From NCBI GenBank assembly GCA_902805665.1, contig CADCTB010000210.1, positions 1-33,225 of the forward strand: DNA of 33,225 nt. Direction: 5' to 3'. The notes beneath the pieces were generated by a model. It was not told the DNA's origin. It worked only from the letters and a program-made list of their open reading frames with translations, and did no database searches. Position 1 is the first letter of the stretch. Every line of letters begins with the position of its first letter. This document shows positions 1-7,460 of the stretch, in pieces. The stretch comes from an uncultured Acidimicrobiales bacterium (GTDB taxonomy: Bacteria; Actinomycetota; Acidimicrobiia; Acidimicrobiales; AC-14). The position numbers and the translations under genes are program-made.

Positions 1-300
1 GGCTTCGCCGCCCTGAGCCAGCTGCAGATCGCCCCGGCCATCATCAACGGCCTCTTCTACGCCATCCTGGCCATCGTCGTCGGTTCTGCCGTGATCGCCA
101 TCGGCGGCGGAGGCATCCAGCCCATGCAGCAGCGCTGGCAGCAGGCCATGCAGCGGTGGGACCAGGAGAAGCCCCAGATGCAGCAGCAGATGAGCGGCGC
201 CGGTGACCGCGTGCAGCAGCGGGCCCAGGAGCTCAAGGACAAGGCCCAGTCGCAGGCCGGCAACGGCTCTTCGCCGGGCGCCCAGTCGGCTCGCCGCTAA
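1..300 (+). CDS. Mechanosensitive-channel TM-helix family protein, C-terminal part (5' partial)
   Basis: Frame 1 is open from the first base to TAA at 298-300, so the gene starts outside the window. The visible 99 residues hold one hydrophobic helix (roughly residues 12-36, rich in Ala/Ile/Val and ending in a Gly run, IAIGGGGIQP) followed by a polar tail dominated by Gln, Arg and Lys (QQRWQQAMQRW and similar), probably cytoplasmic. The helix motif ALSQLQIAPAIINGLFYAIL is typical of the CmpX/TM-helix repeat proteins usually annotated as mechanosensitive ion channel family (family knowledge). The PRC-barrel gene follows 47 bp later on the same strand, which suggests a shared envelope-stress operon. 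The number of TM repeats cannot be judged from this fragment. Confidence 0.75.
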   Translation, partial: GFAALSQLQIAPAIINGLFYAILAIVVGSAVIAIGGGGIQPMQQRWQQAMQRWDQEKPQMQQQMSGAGDRVQQRAQELKDKAQSQAGNGSSPGAQSARR

Positions 301-347
301 CTGATCAGCAACAAGAACCCACACAGACAACGAGAGGAGTCACGACT

Positions 348-1118
348 ATGACCATGACCACCCAGGACGTGCGCGACTGGCGGGGACGCACCGTCGTCGG
401 CAGTGACGGCGGGAAGATCGGCAAGGTGTCCGACATCTATCTCGACGAGCAGACCGACCAGCCCGAGTGGCTGGCGGTGACCACCGGGCTCTTCGGTGGC
501 CGGGTCAGCTTCATCCCCCTCGCCCGGGCCAAGGCGGAGGGTGGCGAGCTGATCGTCCCGTTCACCAAGGACATGGTGAAGGACGCTCCCCACGCCGAGG
601 CCGACGGCCAGCTGTCCCAGGACGAGGAGGCGGCCATCTACCGCCACTACGGCCTCGACTACTCCGAGGACCGTTCCGACACGGGCCTTCCCGAGGGGAA
701 CGCCGCGACAACCGGCGGCCCCGGCTACGACACCAGCGGGCCGACGACCGACAACGCCATGACCCGTTCGGAGGAGGAGCTCCGCGTCGGCAAGGTCTCC
801 CGTGAGGCCGGCCGGGCCCGGCTGCGCAAGTGGGTCGAGACCGAGCACGTGACCCAGACGGTTCCCGTGTCCCGCGAGGAGGTCCGCATCGAGCGCGAGC
901 CCATCACCGACGCCAACGTCGGTCAGGCTCTGGACGGCCCGGCCATCTCCGAGGAGGAGCACGAGGTCGTCCTCCACGAGGAGCAGGCCGTGGCCTCGAC
1001 CGAGGCCGTTCCGAAGGAGCGCGTCCGCCTCGACAAGGAGGTCGTCGTCGAGGAGCAGTCGGTAGGTCAGGACCTGCGCAAGGAGCGCATCGAAGTCGAA
1101 GGCGACGTCCGGCGCTAA
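348..1118 (+). CDS. PRC-barrel / DUF2382 (YsnF/AvaK-type) stress protein
   Basis: 256 residues. Residues 8-80 form a PRC-barrel domain (RTVVGSDGGKIGKVSDIYLD, then the EWLAVTTGLFGGRVSFIPL strand pattern). Residues 140-250 are a charged DUF2382 domain with recurrent VSREEVRIEREPI, HEVVLHEEQ and KERVRLDKEVV strands. The two are joined by a Gly/Thr/Asp-rich linker. This architecture is common in soil actinobacteria and linked to general stress, but its biochemical role is not established. The ATG at 348 is preceded by GAGAGGAG at 8 nt spacing. It lies between two membrane-protein genes on the same strand, and a strong hairpin follows its stop. Confidence 0.88.
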   Translation: MTMTTQDVRDWRGRTVVGSDGGKIGKVSDIYLDEQTDQPEWLAVTTGLFGGRVSFIPLARAKAEGGELIVPFTKDMVKDAPHAEADGQLSQDEEAAIYRHYGLDYSEDRSDTGLPEGNAATTGGPGYDTSGPTTDNAMTRSEEELRVGKVSREAGRARLRKWVETEHVTQTVPVSREEVRIEREPITDANVGQALDGPAISEEEHEVVLHEEQAVASTEAVPKERVRLDKEVVVEEQSVGQDLRKERIEVEGDVRR

Positions 1119-1131
1119 CTAGCCGGAGGCA

Positions 1132-1165
1132 CCGGCGGGGAGGACAGCGACGTCCTCCCCGCCGG
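1132..1165 (+). terminator. Rho-independent-type terminator hairpin
   Basis: A perfect 14-bp inverted repeat (arms 1132-1145 and 1152-1165, loop AGCGAC) begins 13 bp after the PRC-barrel stop and is followed by CCCCTTTC. The T tract is short, as usual in GC-rich genomes. It may limit read-through into the membrane protein gene at 1191. Confidence 0.7.
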
Positions 1166-1190
1166 CCCCTTTCAAGAAAGGAGCATTGAC

Positions 1191-1859
1191 ATGGAGCATC
1201 GTTACGAAGGCGACACCCGGACCACTCGCACCAGACGTTCGGGAAGCAGCACCGTGCATGACGGGAGCGACCGGGCCCGCACCCGCCGCCTCGGCGGAGA
1301 CGTCGGGGTCGTCGAGGCCCACCGGCGCTTCGGGGGCATCGACGTCCCGGCAACGCTGGCCGGCATGGCGGCCGCACTCGGTACGGCGGTCCTGCTGGCC
1401 GGACTCCTCGCCGGAGCAGGAAGCTTCGGCTACCAGCGAGGCCTGACCGGCGCCGACGAGCTGTCGATCGGAGGGCTGATCGCAGGGCTGGCAACGCTGC
1501 TCGTCGCCTTCCTGGTCGGCGGCTGGGTCGCAGGACGGATCGCCCGATACGACGGCGGCCGCAACGGAGTTCTCACCGCTGTCTGGTTCCTTCTGCTCGC
1601 GGCAGTGACCAGCGGCCTGGGAGCATGGCTGGGCGACAAGTACGACGTCTTTTCCAGCGTGCGTCTACCTCAGTGGTTCTCATCGGACGCTCGCACCGGT
1701 GCCGCGCTGGCCACGGGGTTGGTCGCGTTGCTGGTGATGCTGCTGGCCGGGTGGCTCGGCGGTCGGTGGGGTGAGCGGTATCACCGGCGGGCCGACGCCT
1801 TCATCGCCAACACGCGTGAGGGTGGCGTCAGCCGACCTGTTCAGACCCGCATTCGATGA
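1191..1859 (+). CDS. Four-helix membrane protein, stress-cluster associated
   Basis: 222 residues. An Arg/Thr/Ser-rich cytoplasmic N-terminus of about 50 residues is followed by four predicted membrane segments (about 54-78, 92-115, 125-148 and 170-192). Glycine-rich helix motifs such as VGGWVAGRIARYDGG and LLAGWLGGRWGERYHRR place basic residues on the cytoplasmic side. The ATG is supported by AAGAAAGGAG seven nucleotides upstream. No enzymatic motif is visible. Similar proteins commonly neighbour PRC-barrel/DUF2382 genes, so a role in envelope stress is an inference from context. A 16-bp hairpin starts 2 bp after the stop. Confidence 0.8.
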   Translation: MEHRYEGDTRTTRTRRSGSSTVHDGSDRARTRRLGGDVGVVEAHRRFGGIDVPATLAGMAAALGTAVLLAGLLAGAGSFGYQRGLTGADELSIGGLIAGLATLLVAFLVGGWVAGRIARYDGGRNGVLTAVWFLLLAAVTSGLGAWLGDKYDVFSSVRLPQWFSSDARTGAALATGLVALLVMLLAGWLGGRWGERYHRRADAFIANTREGGVSRPVQTRIR

Positions 1860-1860
1860 G

Positions 1861-1895
1861 CGAAGAGCGCCGAGCCACCGGCTCGGCGCTCTTCG
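1861..1895. terminator. Bidirectional terminator between convergent genes
   Basis: Perfect 16-bp inverted repeat (1861-1876 and 1880-1895, loop ACC), flanked by TTCGTTCG. It lies in the 43-bp gap between the + strand membrane protein (ends 1859) and the - strand hydrolase (ends 1903), so it can serve both. Confidence 0.8.
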
Positions 1896-1902
1896 TTCGC
1901 GC

Positions 1903-2481
1903 TCATCGGTCGGCGCAGAAGGCCAGCACCCGCTTCCACAGGAGCTCGGCCGACGAGGGGTCGTACTCGTCCGGCAGTGAGGCGTCGGTGAACAGGTGGC
2001 CCCGGCCGGGATAGTCGAACGCCTCGACCGGCGCACCTGCGGCCTCCACGCTCCCGACCAGCGAGTCGACCCACTCCTGCCGGCGGTGCGGGTCGTCGAG
2101 GGCGTAGTGCACCTGCACCGGCGTGCCCGCCGGCCACGCGAGGACGTCGATCATGGCGAGTGGCAGCGTCCCGGAGGCCAGCACGACCCCGCCGACCGCC
2201 CGCTGGGTGGCCACGAACTCTGCCATCCCCCCGCCGTTCGAGAAGCCGATGGCGACGAAGCCGTCGGGCAGCGCTTCGACCCCCTCGAGCGCACGCTGCA
2301 TGAGGGCCGGGTAACCGATCGTCTCCGCGAAGCCCGTCGCTTCCTCGTAGTCGTCGAAGACGCGACCGTCGTACTGGTCGACTGTCGTGACCCTGTGTCC
2401 GGCGGCAGCCAGCCGGACGGCGGCGTCGTGGACACCGGGGCGAACCCCGAGGACAGAGTGGAACAGGGCGATGTCAGCCAT
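1903..2481 (-). CDS. Dienelactone hydrolase-like alpha/beta hydrolase
   Basis: 192 residues from ATG at 2481; a longer in-frame start at 2604 would cross the divergent regulator's operator. The N-terminus MADIALFHSVLGVRPG fits the first strand of the DLH fold. The nucleophile region reads AIGFSNGGGMAEF, a G-x-S-x-G-like elbow with Ser as nucleophile where many DLH proteins have Cys. YPALMQR and DYPGRGHLFTD supply the later part; the His of GRGH is the likely catalytic base, with an Asp in the VHYALDDPH region. Substrate unknown. It is divergent from a TetR gene with a shared palindrome, so regulation by that repressor is likely. Confidence 0.8.
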   Translation of the reverse strand: MADIALFHSVLGVRPGVHDAAVRLAAAGHRVTTVDQYDGRVFDDYEEATGFAETIGYPALMQRALEGVEALPDGFVAIGFSNGGGMAEFVATQRAVGGVVLASGTLPLAMIDVLAWPAGTPVQVHYALDDPHRRQEWVDSLVGSVEAAGAPVEAFDYPGRGHLFTDASLPDEYDPSSAELLWKRVLAFCADR

Positions 2482-2512
2482 AAGACGCTTCCTCTCGATA
2501 GGCCCGGGTGAG

Positions 2513-2547
2513 CTGTACAGTGTCCAGTTTAACTGAACGGTGTACAG
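2513..2547. promoter_or_regulatory. TetR-type operator, 35-bp interrupted palindrome
   Basis: Centred on 2530. Symmetric blocks are CTGTACA/TGTACAG, GT/AC and CAGTT/AACTG, with only three mismatched position pairs. It lies between the divergent hydrolase (start 2481) and TetR gene (start 2555). A -10-like TACAGT (2543-2548) for the TetR gene sits inside the right arm, so binding would block that promoter directly. Confidence 0.8.
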
Positions 2548-2554
2548 TTGGCAA

Positions 2555-3160
2555 GTGAGCCTTCCCCGATCACCCGGCCAGCGCGCCGGCCTCACCCGAG
2601 ACATGGTGCTCGCCGCCGCCCAGGAGTTGCTCGCCGAGGACGGACTCGAGGCGCTGACGATGCGGGCCCTGGCCCGGCGTCTCGAGGTGGCGCCAAACGC
2701 CCTCTACAGCCATGTGGCGACGAAGATGGCGCTGGTCGACGACATCCTCGACGATGTACTCGCCGCCGTGGAGGTGCCGGATCCCGACCGAGGTGACTGG
2801 CAGGCCGGGCTACGCACGATGATGGCGTCCACCCATCGGGTGTTGCTCGCCCACCCCGACCTGGTCCCTCTCTACCTGGCCCGCCAGGGCGCCCGGGGGC
2901 CGAACGCCCAGCGCCTGGGAGAGGTCATGCTGTCCCTGCTCCGGCGCGGTGGTGTCACCGGCCCGTCGGCGCGCGAAGCACAGCGGGCGCTCATCGTCCA
3001 CGCCATCGGTTCGGCCGCCTTTACCACCCGACGGCCGCTCGAGCGGGGCCAGGGCGACGCGGACGGCCCACCCCGCGCCGAGCTGATCCGGACCTTCGAG
3101 CGCAGCCTGAGCTGGCTGCTGGCGGGCATTGCCGCCACCGCCAAACCGGGCAAAGCCTGA
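2555..3160 (+). CDS. TetR/AcrR-family transcriptional regulator
   Basis: 201 residues. An N-terminal helix-turn-helix (about 12-58) reads LTRDMVLAAAQELLAEDGLEALTMRALARRLEVAPNALYSHV in pieces, with the typical LYSH recognition-helix end and following KMALVDDILD. The rest is a helical ligand-binding domain. An alternative GTG at 2540 falls within the palindrome, so GTG 2555 is preferred. That GTG lies 6 nt after a -10-like TACAGT, with no Shine-Dalgarno, which suggests a leaderless mRNA. It probably represses itself and the divergent hydrolase; the ligand is unknown. Confidence 0.88.
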   Translation: MSLPRSPGQRAGLTRDMVLAAAQELLAEDGLEALTMRALARRLEVAPNALYSHVATKMALVDDILDDVLAAVEVPDPDRGDWQAGLRTMMASTHRVLLAHPDLVPLYLARQGARGPNAQRLGEVMLSLLRRGGVTGPSAREAQRALIVHAIGSAAFTTRRPLERGQGDADGPPRAELIRTFERSLSWLLAGIAATAKPGKA

Positions 3161-3187
3161 TCACGCCGACCCCTGACACAATGCGCC

Positions 3188-3550
3188 ATGGCCATCATCG
3201 GCGCCCATGCCCTCCTCTACACCTCGGAGCCGGAAGCGGTTCGGAACATCTTCCGCGATGTCTTCGGTTGGCACCACGTCGACGACGGTGACGGCTGGCT
3301 CATCTTCGCCCTGCCACCCGCCGAGCTCGGCGTCCATCCGTCCGAGGGCCCCACGTTCGACAGCGGTATTCGTCACCAGCTCACGCTGATGTGCGACGAC
3401 ATCGGCGCCACCGTCGAGGAGCTGCGGGGGAAGGGCGTGGAGGTGAGGGGCGAGCCGGAGAACGAGGGGTTCGGCATCAGCACCACCCTCGTCCTGCCCG
3501 GCGGCTTGGACATCATGCTCTACGAACCCCGGCACCGAACCGCCATCTGA
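3188..3550 (+). CDS. VOC-family (glyoxalase/bleomycin-resistance fold) protein
   Basis: 120 residues, the length of a single VOC unit with two beta-alpha-beta-beta-beta modules. It starts MAIIGAHALLYTSEPEAVRNIFRDVFGW, typical of the family. The metal-site position in strand 1 holds His (GAHALLY) and the C-terminal strand ends with LPGGLDIMLYEPRH, where Glu is the usual ligand. No clear Shine-Dalgarno is seen. CACAAT lies 5 nt upstream of the ATG, so the gene may be leaderless. It follows the TetR gene by 27 bp but likely has its own start. Substrate cannot be deduced. Confidence 0.8.
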   Translation: MAIIGAHALLYTSEPEAVRNIFRDVFGWHHVDDGDGWLIFALPPAELGVHPSEGPTFDSGIRHQLTLMCDDIGATVEELRGKGVEVRGEPENEGFGISTTLVLPGGLDIMLYEPRHRTAI

Positions 3551-3592
3551 GCCCCGGGTGGCCCGGAGCCCGTCAGTGGCTCACTCCCACCA

Positions 3593-4519
3593 CTACGTGA
3601 GCCCGTGCGCCTCCGCGACCACACTGCGGACGATGCCGGCCGCAGCGTTCGAGCCGGCGGTGATCGCGTTCGCCACGGAAGGCATCTGGCAGCTCAGGTC
3701 GCCGGCGGCGGAGAGGCCCGGGACGCCCGTCTGGAACATGGAATCAACCTCCACGGCATCGGCGACGACCGGCCCCGGACTGCCGGCAGCTGCCCCGAGC
3801 TGCTCGGCCAAGGGCGAGCGTTGGTACAGGGTCACGGGCACCAGCAGCCCGCCCAACCGACGCTCCGTGCCGTCGGACAAGACAACGGCGGTCAAGGTGG
3901 TGCCCGGGCCGCACAGCTCGGCGACAGGGCGCTCGTCGATGGTGACCCCCGCGCTCCGCAGCCGCTCGACGTCGTCCGACTCCAGCTCGGCGGGACCGTT
4001 GGCGAGCAGCGTCACGTCATCGCTCCAGACCCGCAGCAGGAGGGCGCGGTGCACGCCCGTGGCGCCCCGGTCGAGCACGCCGAGCGGCTGATCCCGAACC
4101 TCCCACCCGTGGCAGAACGGACAGTGGAAGACCGAGCGGCCCCAGCGCTCGGGGATGCCGGGCAGCGGAGGGAAGCGGTAGTCCATCCCCGATGCGAGCA
4201 GCACCCGCCGTGCCGTCTCCCGGGAACCGTCGGCCATGTCCAGGACGAACCCCCCGTCCCGCCGCTCGCCGGCCACCACCTCACCGGACCGCAGCTCCAC
4301 CGTCGGGTAGGCCGCCAGCTCGTTGCGCCCGGCGGCGTAGAACTCGGCCGGCGGCCGCCCGTCGTTGCCGAGCAGGCCGCCGATGCCGTGGGCGACGAGG
4401 TTGCTCTGCCGCCCGGCGTCGACGACCAGCGTCCGCTGCCTGGCCCGTCCGAGCACCAGTGCCGCGCTCAATCCGGCGGCGCCAGCTCCCACCACGATGC
4501 AGTCCCATGACTTCTCCAT
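3593..4519 (-). CDS. NAD(P)/FAD-dependent oxidoreductase, thioredoxin-reductase-like
   Basis: 308 residues. The FAD motif GAGAAGLSAALVLGRA (11-26) is followed by a redox-type C-x2-C at Cys133-Cys136 (FHCPFCHGWEV), then a second nucleotide domain and a C-terminal FAD contact GLSAAGDLS. This is the small TrxB-like group often found with an XRE-cupin regulator. In the second Rossmann motif the expected first Gly is Asp (VLDRGATGVH), so NADPH binding may differ. ATG 4519 is the only start placing the FAD motif at the usual distance. Divergent from the XRE gene by about 50 bp. Confidence 0.88.
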   Translation of the reverse strand: MEKSWDCIVVGAGAAGLSAALVLGRARQRTLVVDAGRQSNLVAHGIGGLLGNDGRPPAEFYAAGRNELAAYPTVELRSGEVVAGERRDGGFVLDMADGSRETARRVLLASGMDYRFPPLPGIPERWGRSVFHCPFCHGWEVRDQPLGVLDRGATGVHRALLLRVWSDDVTLLANGPAELESDDVERLRSAGVTIDERPVAELCGPGTTLTAVVLSDGTERRLGGLLVPVTLYQRSPLAEQLGAAAGSPGPVVADAVEVDSMFQTGVPGLSAAGDLSCQMPSVANAITAGSNAAAGIVRSVVAEAHGLT

Positions 4520-4545
4520 GCGTTCATGGTGACATGGGTGTCGCA

Positions 4546-4575
4546 ATATGCCAAGATGCCTTGCTGATATGGCAA
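4546..4575. promoter_or_regulatory. Paired 9-bp direct repeat in XRE / oxidoreductase gap
   Basis: ATATGCCAA (4546-4554) and ATATGGCAA (4567-4575) are spaced exactly 21 bp, two helical turns, in the short divergent gap. They overlap both candidate starts of the XRE gene. They could be operator half-sites, but one pair alone is weak evidence. Confidence 0.35.
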
Positions 4576-5144
4576 CAACATCCGAAGAGCCGGTCGACGC
4601 CCGTGTCCGCCGCCGGCTGCGCGAGCTCCGGACCGAGCGTGGCCTGACGCTCCAGGAGGTCGCCGAGCGGGCCAGCATCGACATCTCGACGCTCAGCCGC
4701 CTCGAAGCCGGGAAGCGCCGGCTCGCGCTCGACCACATCCCGGCCCTGTCCGCCGCCCTCGGCGTGAGCGCCGACGAGCTGCTGGCCTCGTCGCTCCCGC
4801 AGGACCCTCGCGTCCGCATGCAGCCGCTCACCCGCGACGGCCTGACGATGTGGCCGCTCACCCACCGCGGGCCCGCCGCCGGCCTCCACGCCTTCAAGAT
4901 GGACTTGAGTGCGGAGCGGTGCACCCCGCCCGACGTCCTGCCCGTGCACGAGGGATACGACTGGCTCTACGTGCTCGACGGCAGCCTACGGCTCCTGCTC
5001 GGCGAGGAGGACCTCACGATCAAGCCCGGCGAGGCCGTCGAGTTCACCACCTGGACGCCACACTGGTTCGGCGCCGTCGACGGCCCGGTGGAGCTGATCG
5101 CCATTCTCGGCACCCAAGGCGAGCGTCTGCACCTCCATAGCTGA
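4569..5144 (+). CDS. XRE-family regulator with C-terminal cupin domain
   Basis: 191 residues from ATG 4569; an in-frame ATG at 4548 would add seven residues and neither has a clear Shine-Dalgarno. Residues 12-68 form an HTH_3 domain (LRELRTERGLTLQEVAERAS, then IDISTLSRLEAGKRRLALD). Residues 95-185 form a cupin_2 barrel (LPVHEGYDWLYVLDGSLRL, then KPGEAVEFTTWTPHWFGA). Two-domain XRE-cupin proteins are small-molecule-responsive regulators (family knowledge). The divergent flavoprotein gene is the obvious target. It ends 25 bp before the convergent PhoX gene. Confidence 0.88.
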   Translation: MATTSEEPVDARVRRRLRELRTERGLTLQEVAERASIDISTLSRLEAGKRRLALDHIPALSAALGVSADELLASSLPQDPRVRMQPLTRDGLTMWPLTHRGPAAGLHAFKMDLSAERCTPPDVLPVHEGYDWLYVLDGSLRLLLGEEDLTIKPGEAVEFTTWTPHWFGAVDGPVELIAILGTQGERLHLHS

Positions 5145-5169
5145 GGCCTGATCGCCACCGAGGGTGGTG

Positions 5170-6579
5170 TTACAGCGGGCCGCTCCGCCACGGGCCGGTG
5201 ATGGCGAAGGTGATGCCCGGGGACTGCAGGTTGGCGAACATCCAGTTCCCGTTCTTGGGTTCGAAGGTGGCCCCTGCCCACTCCGAGCCCGTGTAGTTGC
5301 CGTTCCCGGCGTAGCGACGAGCGGCCATGACGTCGGGCGGGAGCACCACGTTGTTCTGGGCGAAGCGGAAGATGTCGCCGGTCGGCGTGAGGCCGTGGAG
5401 GTACTCCAACCCGCTGCCGTCCTCGCACAAGACGATGCCGCCCCTCGGACTGACGCAGATGTTGTCGGGAGCGGCGACGAGGTCGGCGCTGGTCGAGCTG
5501 AGGACACACGTGAACGTGGACGCCACGGGGTCGTAGGCGAACACCTGCCCCAGTCTCAGGACCCCTCCATTGCTGGCGACGACGTACACGACGCCGTTGC
5601 CGTACCACGCGCCCTCACCACGGGTGATCAGCGCCGCCCCCTTGGCGGCGGCCTGGCCTCTCGTGCTGGTCACATAGTCGTTGGTCTGCGGGTCGGGATC
5701 CTCGACGATCACCCATGCCGCGGTATCGGTCTCGCCGGTCTCCCACATCCGGGTGTCGCTGCCGTTGTCGAGCTTCATGGCCTCCAGCACCCCGCCGGCG
5801 GCCAGGTTCGACCGCGAAGTGGGCCGGAAGCGGTAGAGGACCGAGTCCCCTGTGTCCTCGGTTTCGTAGACGAAACCGGTCGCGGGATCCGTGGCTGTCG
5901 CCTCGTGGTTGAACCGGCCCATGGCCGTGAGCGGTACCCCGCTGGCCATGCCGTCCGCCGGCACCTCGAAGTTGTAGCCGTGAAACTTGGTGGCGGTGTT
6001 GGAGGAGCCTGGGATCGTCAGGTTCTCTTCGCAGGAGATCCACGTGCCCTCGGGGGTCGGGCCTCCGGCACAGTTACGGATCGTTCCGCTCAGGCTGGCG
6101 TAGCTCTCGATCCACCGCCCGGCGTCGGGGTCGAACACGAGGTTCGTCGTGCCACCACCCGCGGCGGGGTCATACGTGTTACCGGCAGGCGCGAACGACG
6201 CGCCAAGTCCTCGCTCGTGGTTGCGGACGAGGCGCACCTGGTCACCGCCGCGAAACGCCCCCATTCCGTCGTGGGACCCCGGTGTGGGCCGGCCATCGGC
6301 CATGGGATCCCCGGTCCATCCGTAGCTGATGTACTCGAAGCCCTTCGGGAGCATCAGCAGCTCGAGGCCGGTCGCCTGGTCCTTCACCGGGTACAACGGT
6401 CCATAGCCGATGTCGCCGCCACGCGCGCCAGTGCCCCGGGCGCCGGAGACAGGTGCTGCGCCTGCGGCGCGTGATCCAAGGGCGCCGAAGGGCCCGGCGA
6501 GGGCGGCGGCACCGGCGCCGGCGCCGACCACTCCCTTCAGGAACGAGCGTCGGTGCACACCGGTCGGAGTCTCAGGCAT
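5170..6579 (-). CDS. PhoX/DUF839-family secreted protein with Tat signal
   Basis: 469 residues. The N-terminus carries a twin-arginine signal (HRRSFLKGVVGAGAGAAALA, followed by an Ala-rich h-region and ASRAAGA-like cleavage region). The mature part is a beta-propeller-like DUF839 domain, with RLVRNHERG, WISCEENLT, GRFNHEATATD, VYETEDTGDSVLYRF and ISPRGG/LCEDGSG-type motifs that in PhoX phosphatases bind Ca/Fe (family knowledge). Alkaline phosphatase activity is possible, but many DUF839 members are uncharacterised. ATG 6579 has AAGGAGAG about 8 nt upstream. No phosphate-regulation box was recognised. Confidence 0.85.
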   Translation of the reverse strand: MPETPTGVHRRSFLKGVVGAGAGAAALAGPFGALGSRAAGAAPVSGARGTGARGGDIGYGPLYPVKDQATGLELLMLPKGFEYISYGWTGDPMADGRPTPGSHDGMGAFRGGDQVRLVRNHERGLGASFAPAGNTYDPAAGGGTTNLVFDPDAGRWIESYASLSGTIRNCAGGPTPEGTWISCEENLTIPGSSNTATKFHGYNFEVPADGMASGVPLTAMGRFNHEATATDPATGFVYETEDTGDSVLYRFRPTSRSNLAAGGVLEAMKLDNGSDTRMWETGETDTAAWVIVEDPDPQTNDYVTSTRGQAAAKGAALITRGEGAWYGNGVVYVVASNGGVLRLGQVFAYDPVASTFTCVLSSTSADLVAAPDNICVSPRGGIVLCEDGSGLEYLHGLTPTGDIFRFAQNNVVLPPDVMAARRYAGNGNYTGSEWAGATFEPKNGNWMFANLQSPGITFAITGPWRSGPL

Positions 6580-6684
6580 GGGGGCGGCTCTCCTTGAGTC
6601 GAGGACGAGGGCCCGAACCTAGAAAGGGGGTTTGAACCTGCGCTGTCAGCCCGGTGAATGGAGACGAGCGTCGAGATGGACATT

Positions 6685-6718
6685 CGGCGAACACCTCTCC
6701 GGTCGACCCTGTTCGCCG
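6685..6718 (-). terminator. Hairpin downstream of the MerR gene
   Basis: An 8-bp inverted repeat (CGGCGAAC 6685-6692, GTTCGCCG 6711-6718) with an 18-nt loop containing GGTCGACC, starting 4 bp past the MerR stop. The T tract is weak, so it is only a possible terminator. Nothing else is visible in the 143-bp gap apart from the PhoX ribosome-binding site. Confidence 0.4.
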
Positions 6719-6722
6719 GCGC

Positions 6723-7379
6723 TCAACGGCGGCGCCTCCACGCGGCGGTGTGTCGAATCCTGTCGGTGTGGGCGAGCTTGCGCAGGGCCAGCAGCACCGG
6801 TTCGAACAGGACGGTTCCCAGCACGCTGAAGCGCAGTACGGCGGATCGGTCGACGGCCGGGTCGTAGGTCTCCGGAATCTCGACGTCGGCGAGGGACCGA
6901 ACCGTCCGGCCAAAGGGAACCAACTGCTTCGTCTCGGTGATCAGCCCGGGGAGGAACCGGTGGACGCCGACGACGGCCCGGACAAGGTCGTCGTGGCCAG
7001 GTGAGTCGGGGTCGACGTTCCAGCCCAGCAGGTGGAGCAGCTCGGCGACCTGGGCCTGAGCCCGGGCGTACGCCTCGATCTGGTCCTCGGGGACCGCCAG
7101 CGGCTCGCTCAGCGCGCCCACGGCGATCGAGAGGTACTCCGGCGGAGTGTCCTCCCGGTGGCGGTCCATGGCCGCGAAGACGCGCGCGATGGTGGCGATG
7201 GGCAGGCCTGCTGCTTCCCGGAGGGCCCGGACCAGGTCGAGGCGGTCGAGGTGCTGCTGGCCGTACTCGGCCTGGTTGGGGGCGGTCGGCTCCCCCGGAG
7301 GGAGGAGGCCCTCACGCAGGTAGTACTTGATCGTGGCGGTCGGCACGCCGCTGCGACGGCTGAGCTCGGCCATGCGCAT
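6723..7379 (-). CDS. MerR-family transcriptional regulator
   Basis: 218 residues. Winged helix at 3-70 (MAELSRRSGVPTATIKYYLREGLL, then YGQQHLDRLDLVRALREAAGLPIATI), typical of MerR proteins whose C-terminal half is a ligand domain rather than a metal site; no Cys cluster is present. ATG 7379 is set by GAGAGGGGAG 5-7 nt upstream. It is divergent from the DoxX-like gene, and the shared inverted repeat suggests autoregulation plus control of doxX. The protein ends in Arg-rich sequence. Confidence 0.87.
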   Translation of the reverse strand: MRMAELSRRSGVPTATIKYYLREGLLPPGEPTAPNQAEYGQQHLDRLDLVRALREAAGLPIATIARVFAAMDRHREDTPPEYLSIAVGALSEPLAVPEDQIEAYARAQAQVAELLHLLGWNVDPDSPGHDDLVRAVVGVHRFLPGLITETKQLVPFGRTVRSLADVEIPETYDPAVDRSAVLRFSVLGTVLFEPVLLALRKLAHTDRIRHTAAWRRRR

Positions 7380-7399
7380 CGGTTCTCCCCTCTCAACCC

Positions 7400-7428
7400 T
7401 TGACACGGATAGTAGCACTACCCATAAT
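7400..7428 (+). promoter_or_regulatory. Sigma-70-type promoter for the DoxX-like gene
   Basis: TTGACA (7400-7405), 17-bp spacer, CATAAT (7423-7428), with the coding start at 7461. It is one of the best consensus matches in the window. Confidence 0.7.
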
Positions 7429-7445
7429 AGGGAGTGTCACTATCC
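7407..7445. promoter_or_regulatory. MerR-type operator, 39-bp imperfect palindrome
   Basis: Arms GGATAGT/ACTATCC and CACT/AGTG, symmetric about 7426; 15 of 19 position pairs match. It overlaps the -10 and start region of the doxX promoter, as expected for the divergent MerR protein. Confidence 0.7.
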
Positions 7446-7460
7446 ATAAGGGAGCAACCG

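Noticed and set aside
2540-2554. GTG 2540 as the TetR start
   Set aside because: It lies inside the operator, and the extra five residues precede the usual family N-terminus; GTG 2555 fits the -10 spacing.
5164-6474. A 436-codon + strand frame opposite the PhoX/DUF839 gene
   Set aside because: Antisense shadow; the - strand gene has a Tat signal, family motifs and a ribosome-binding site.
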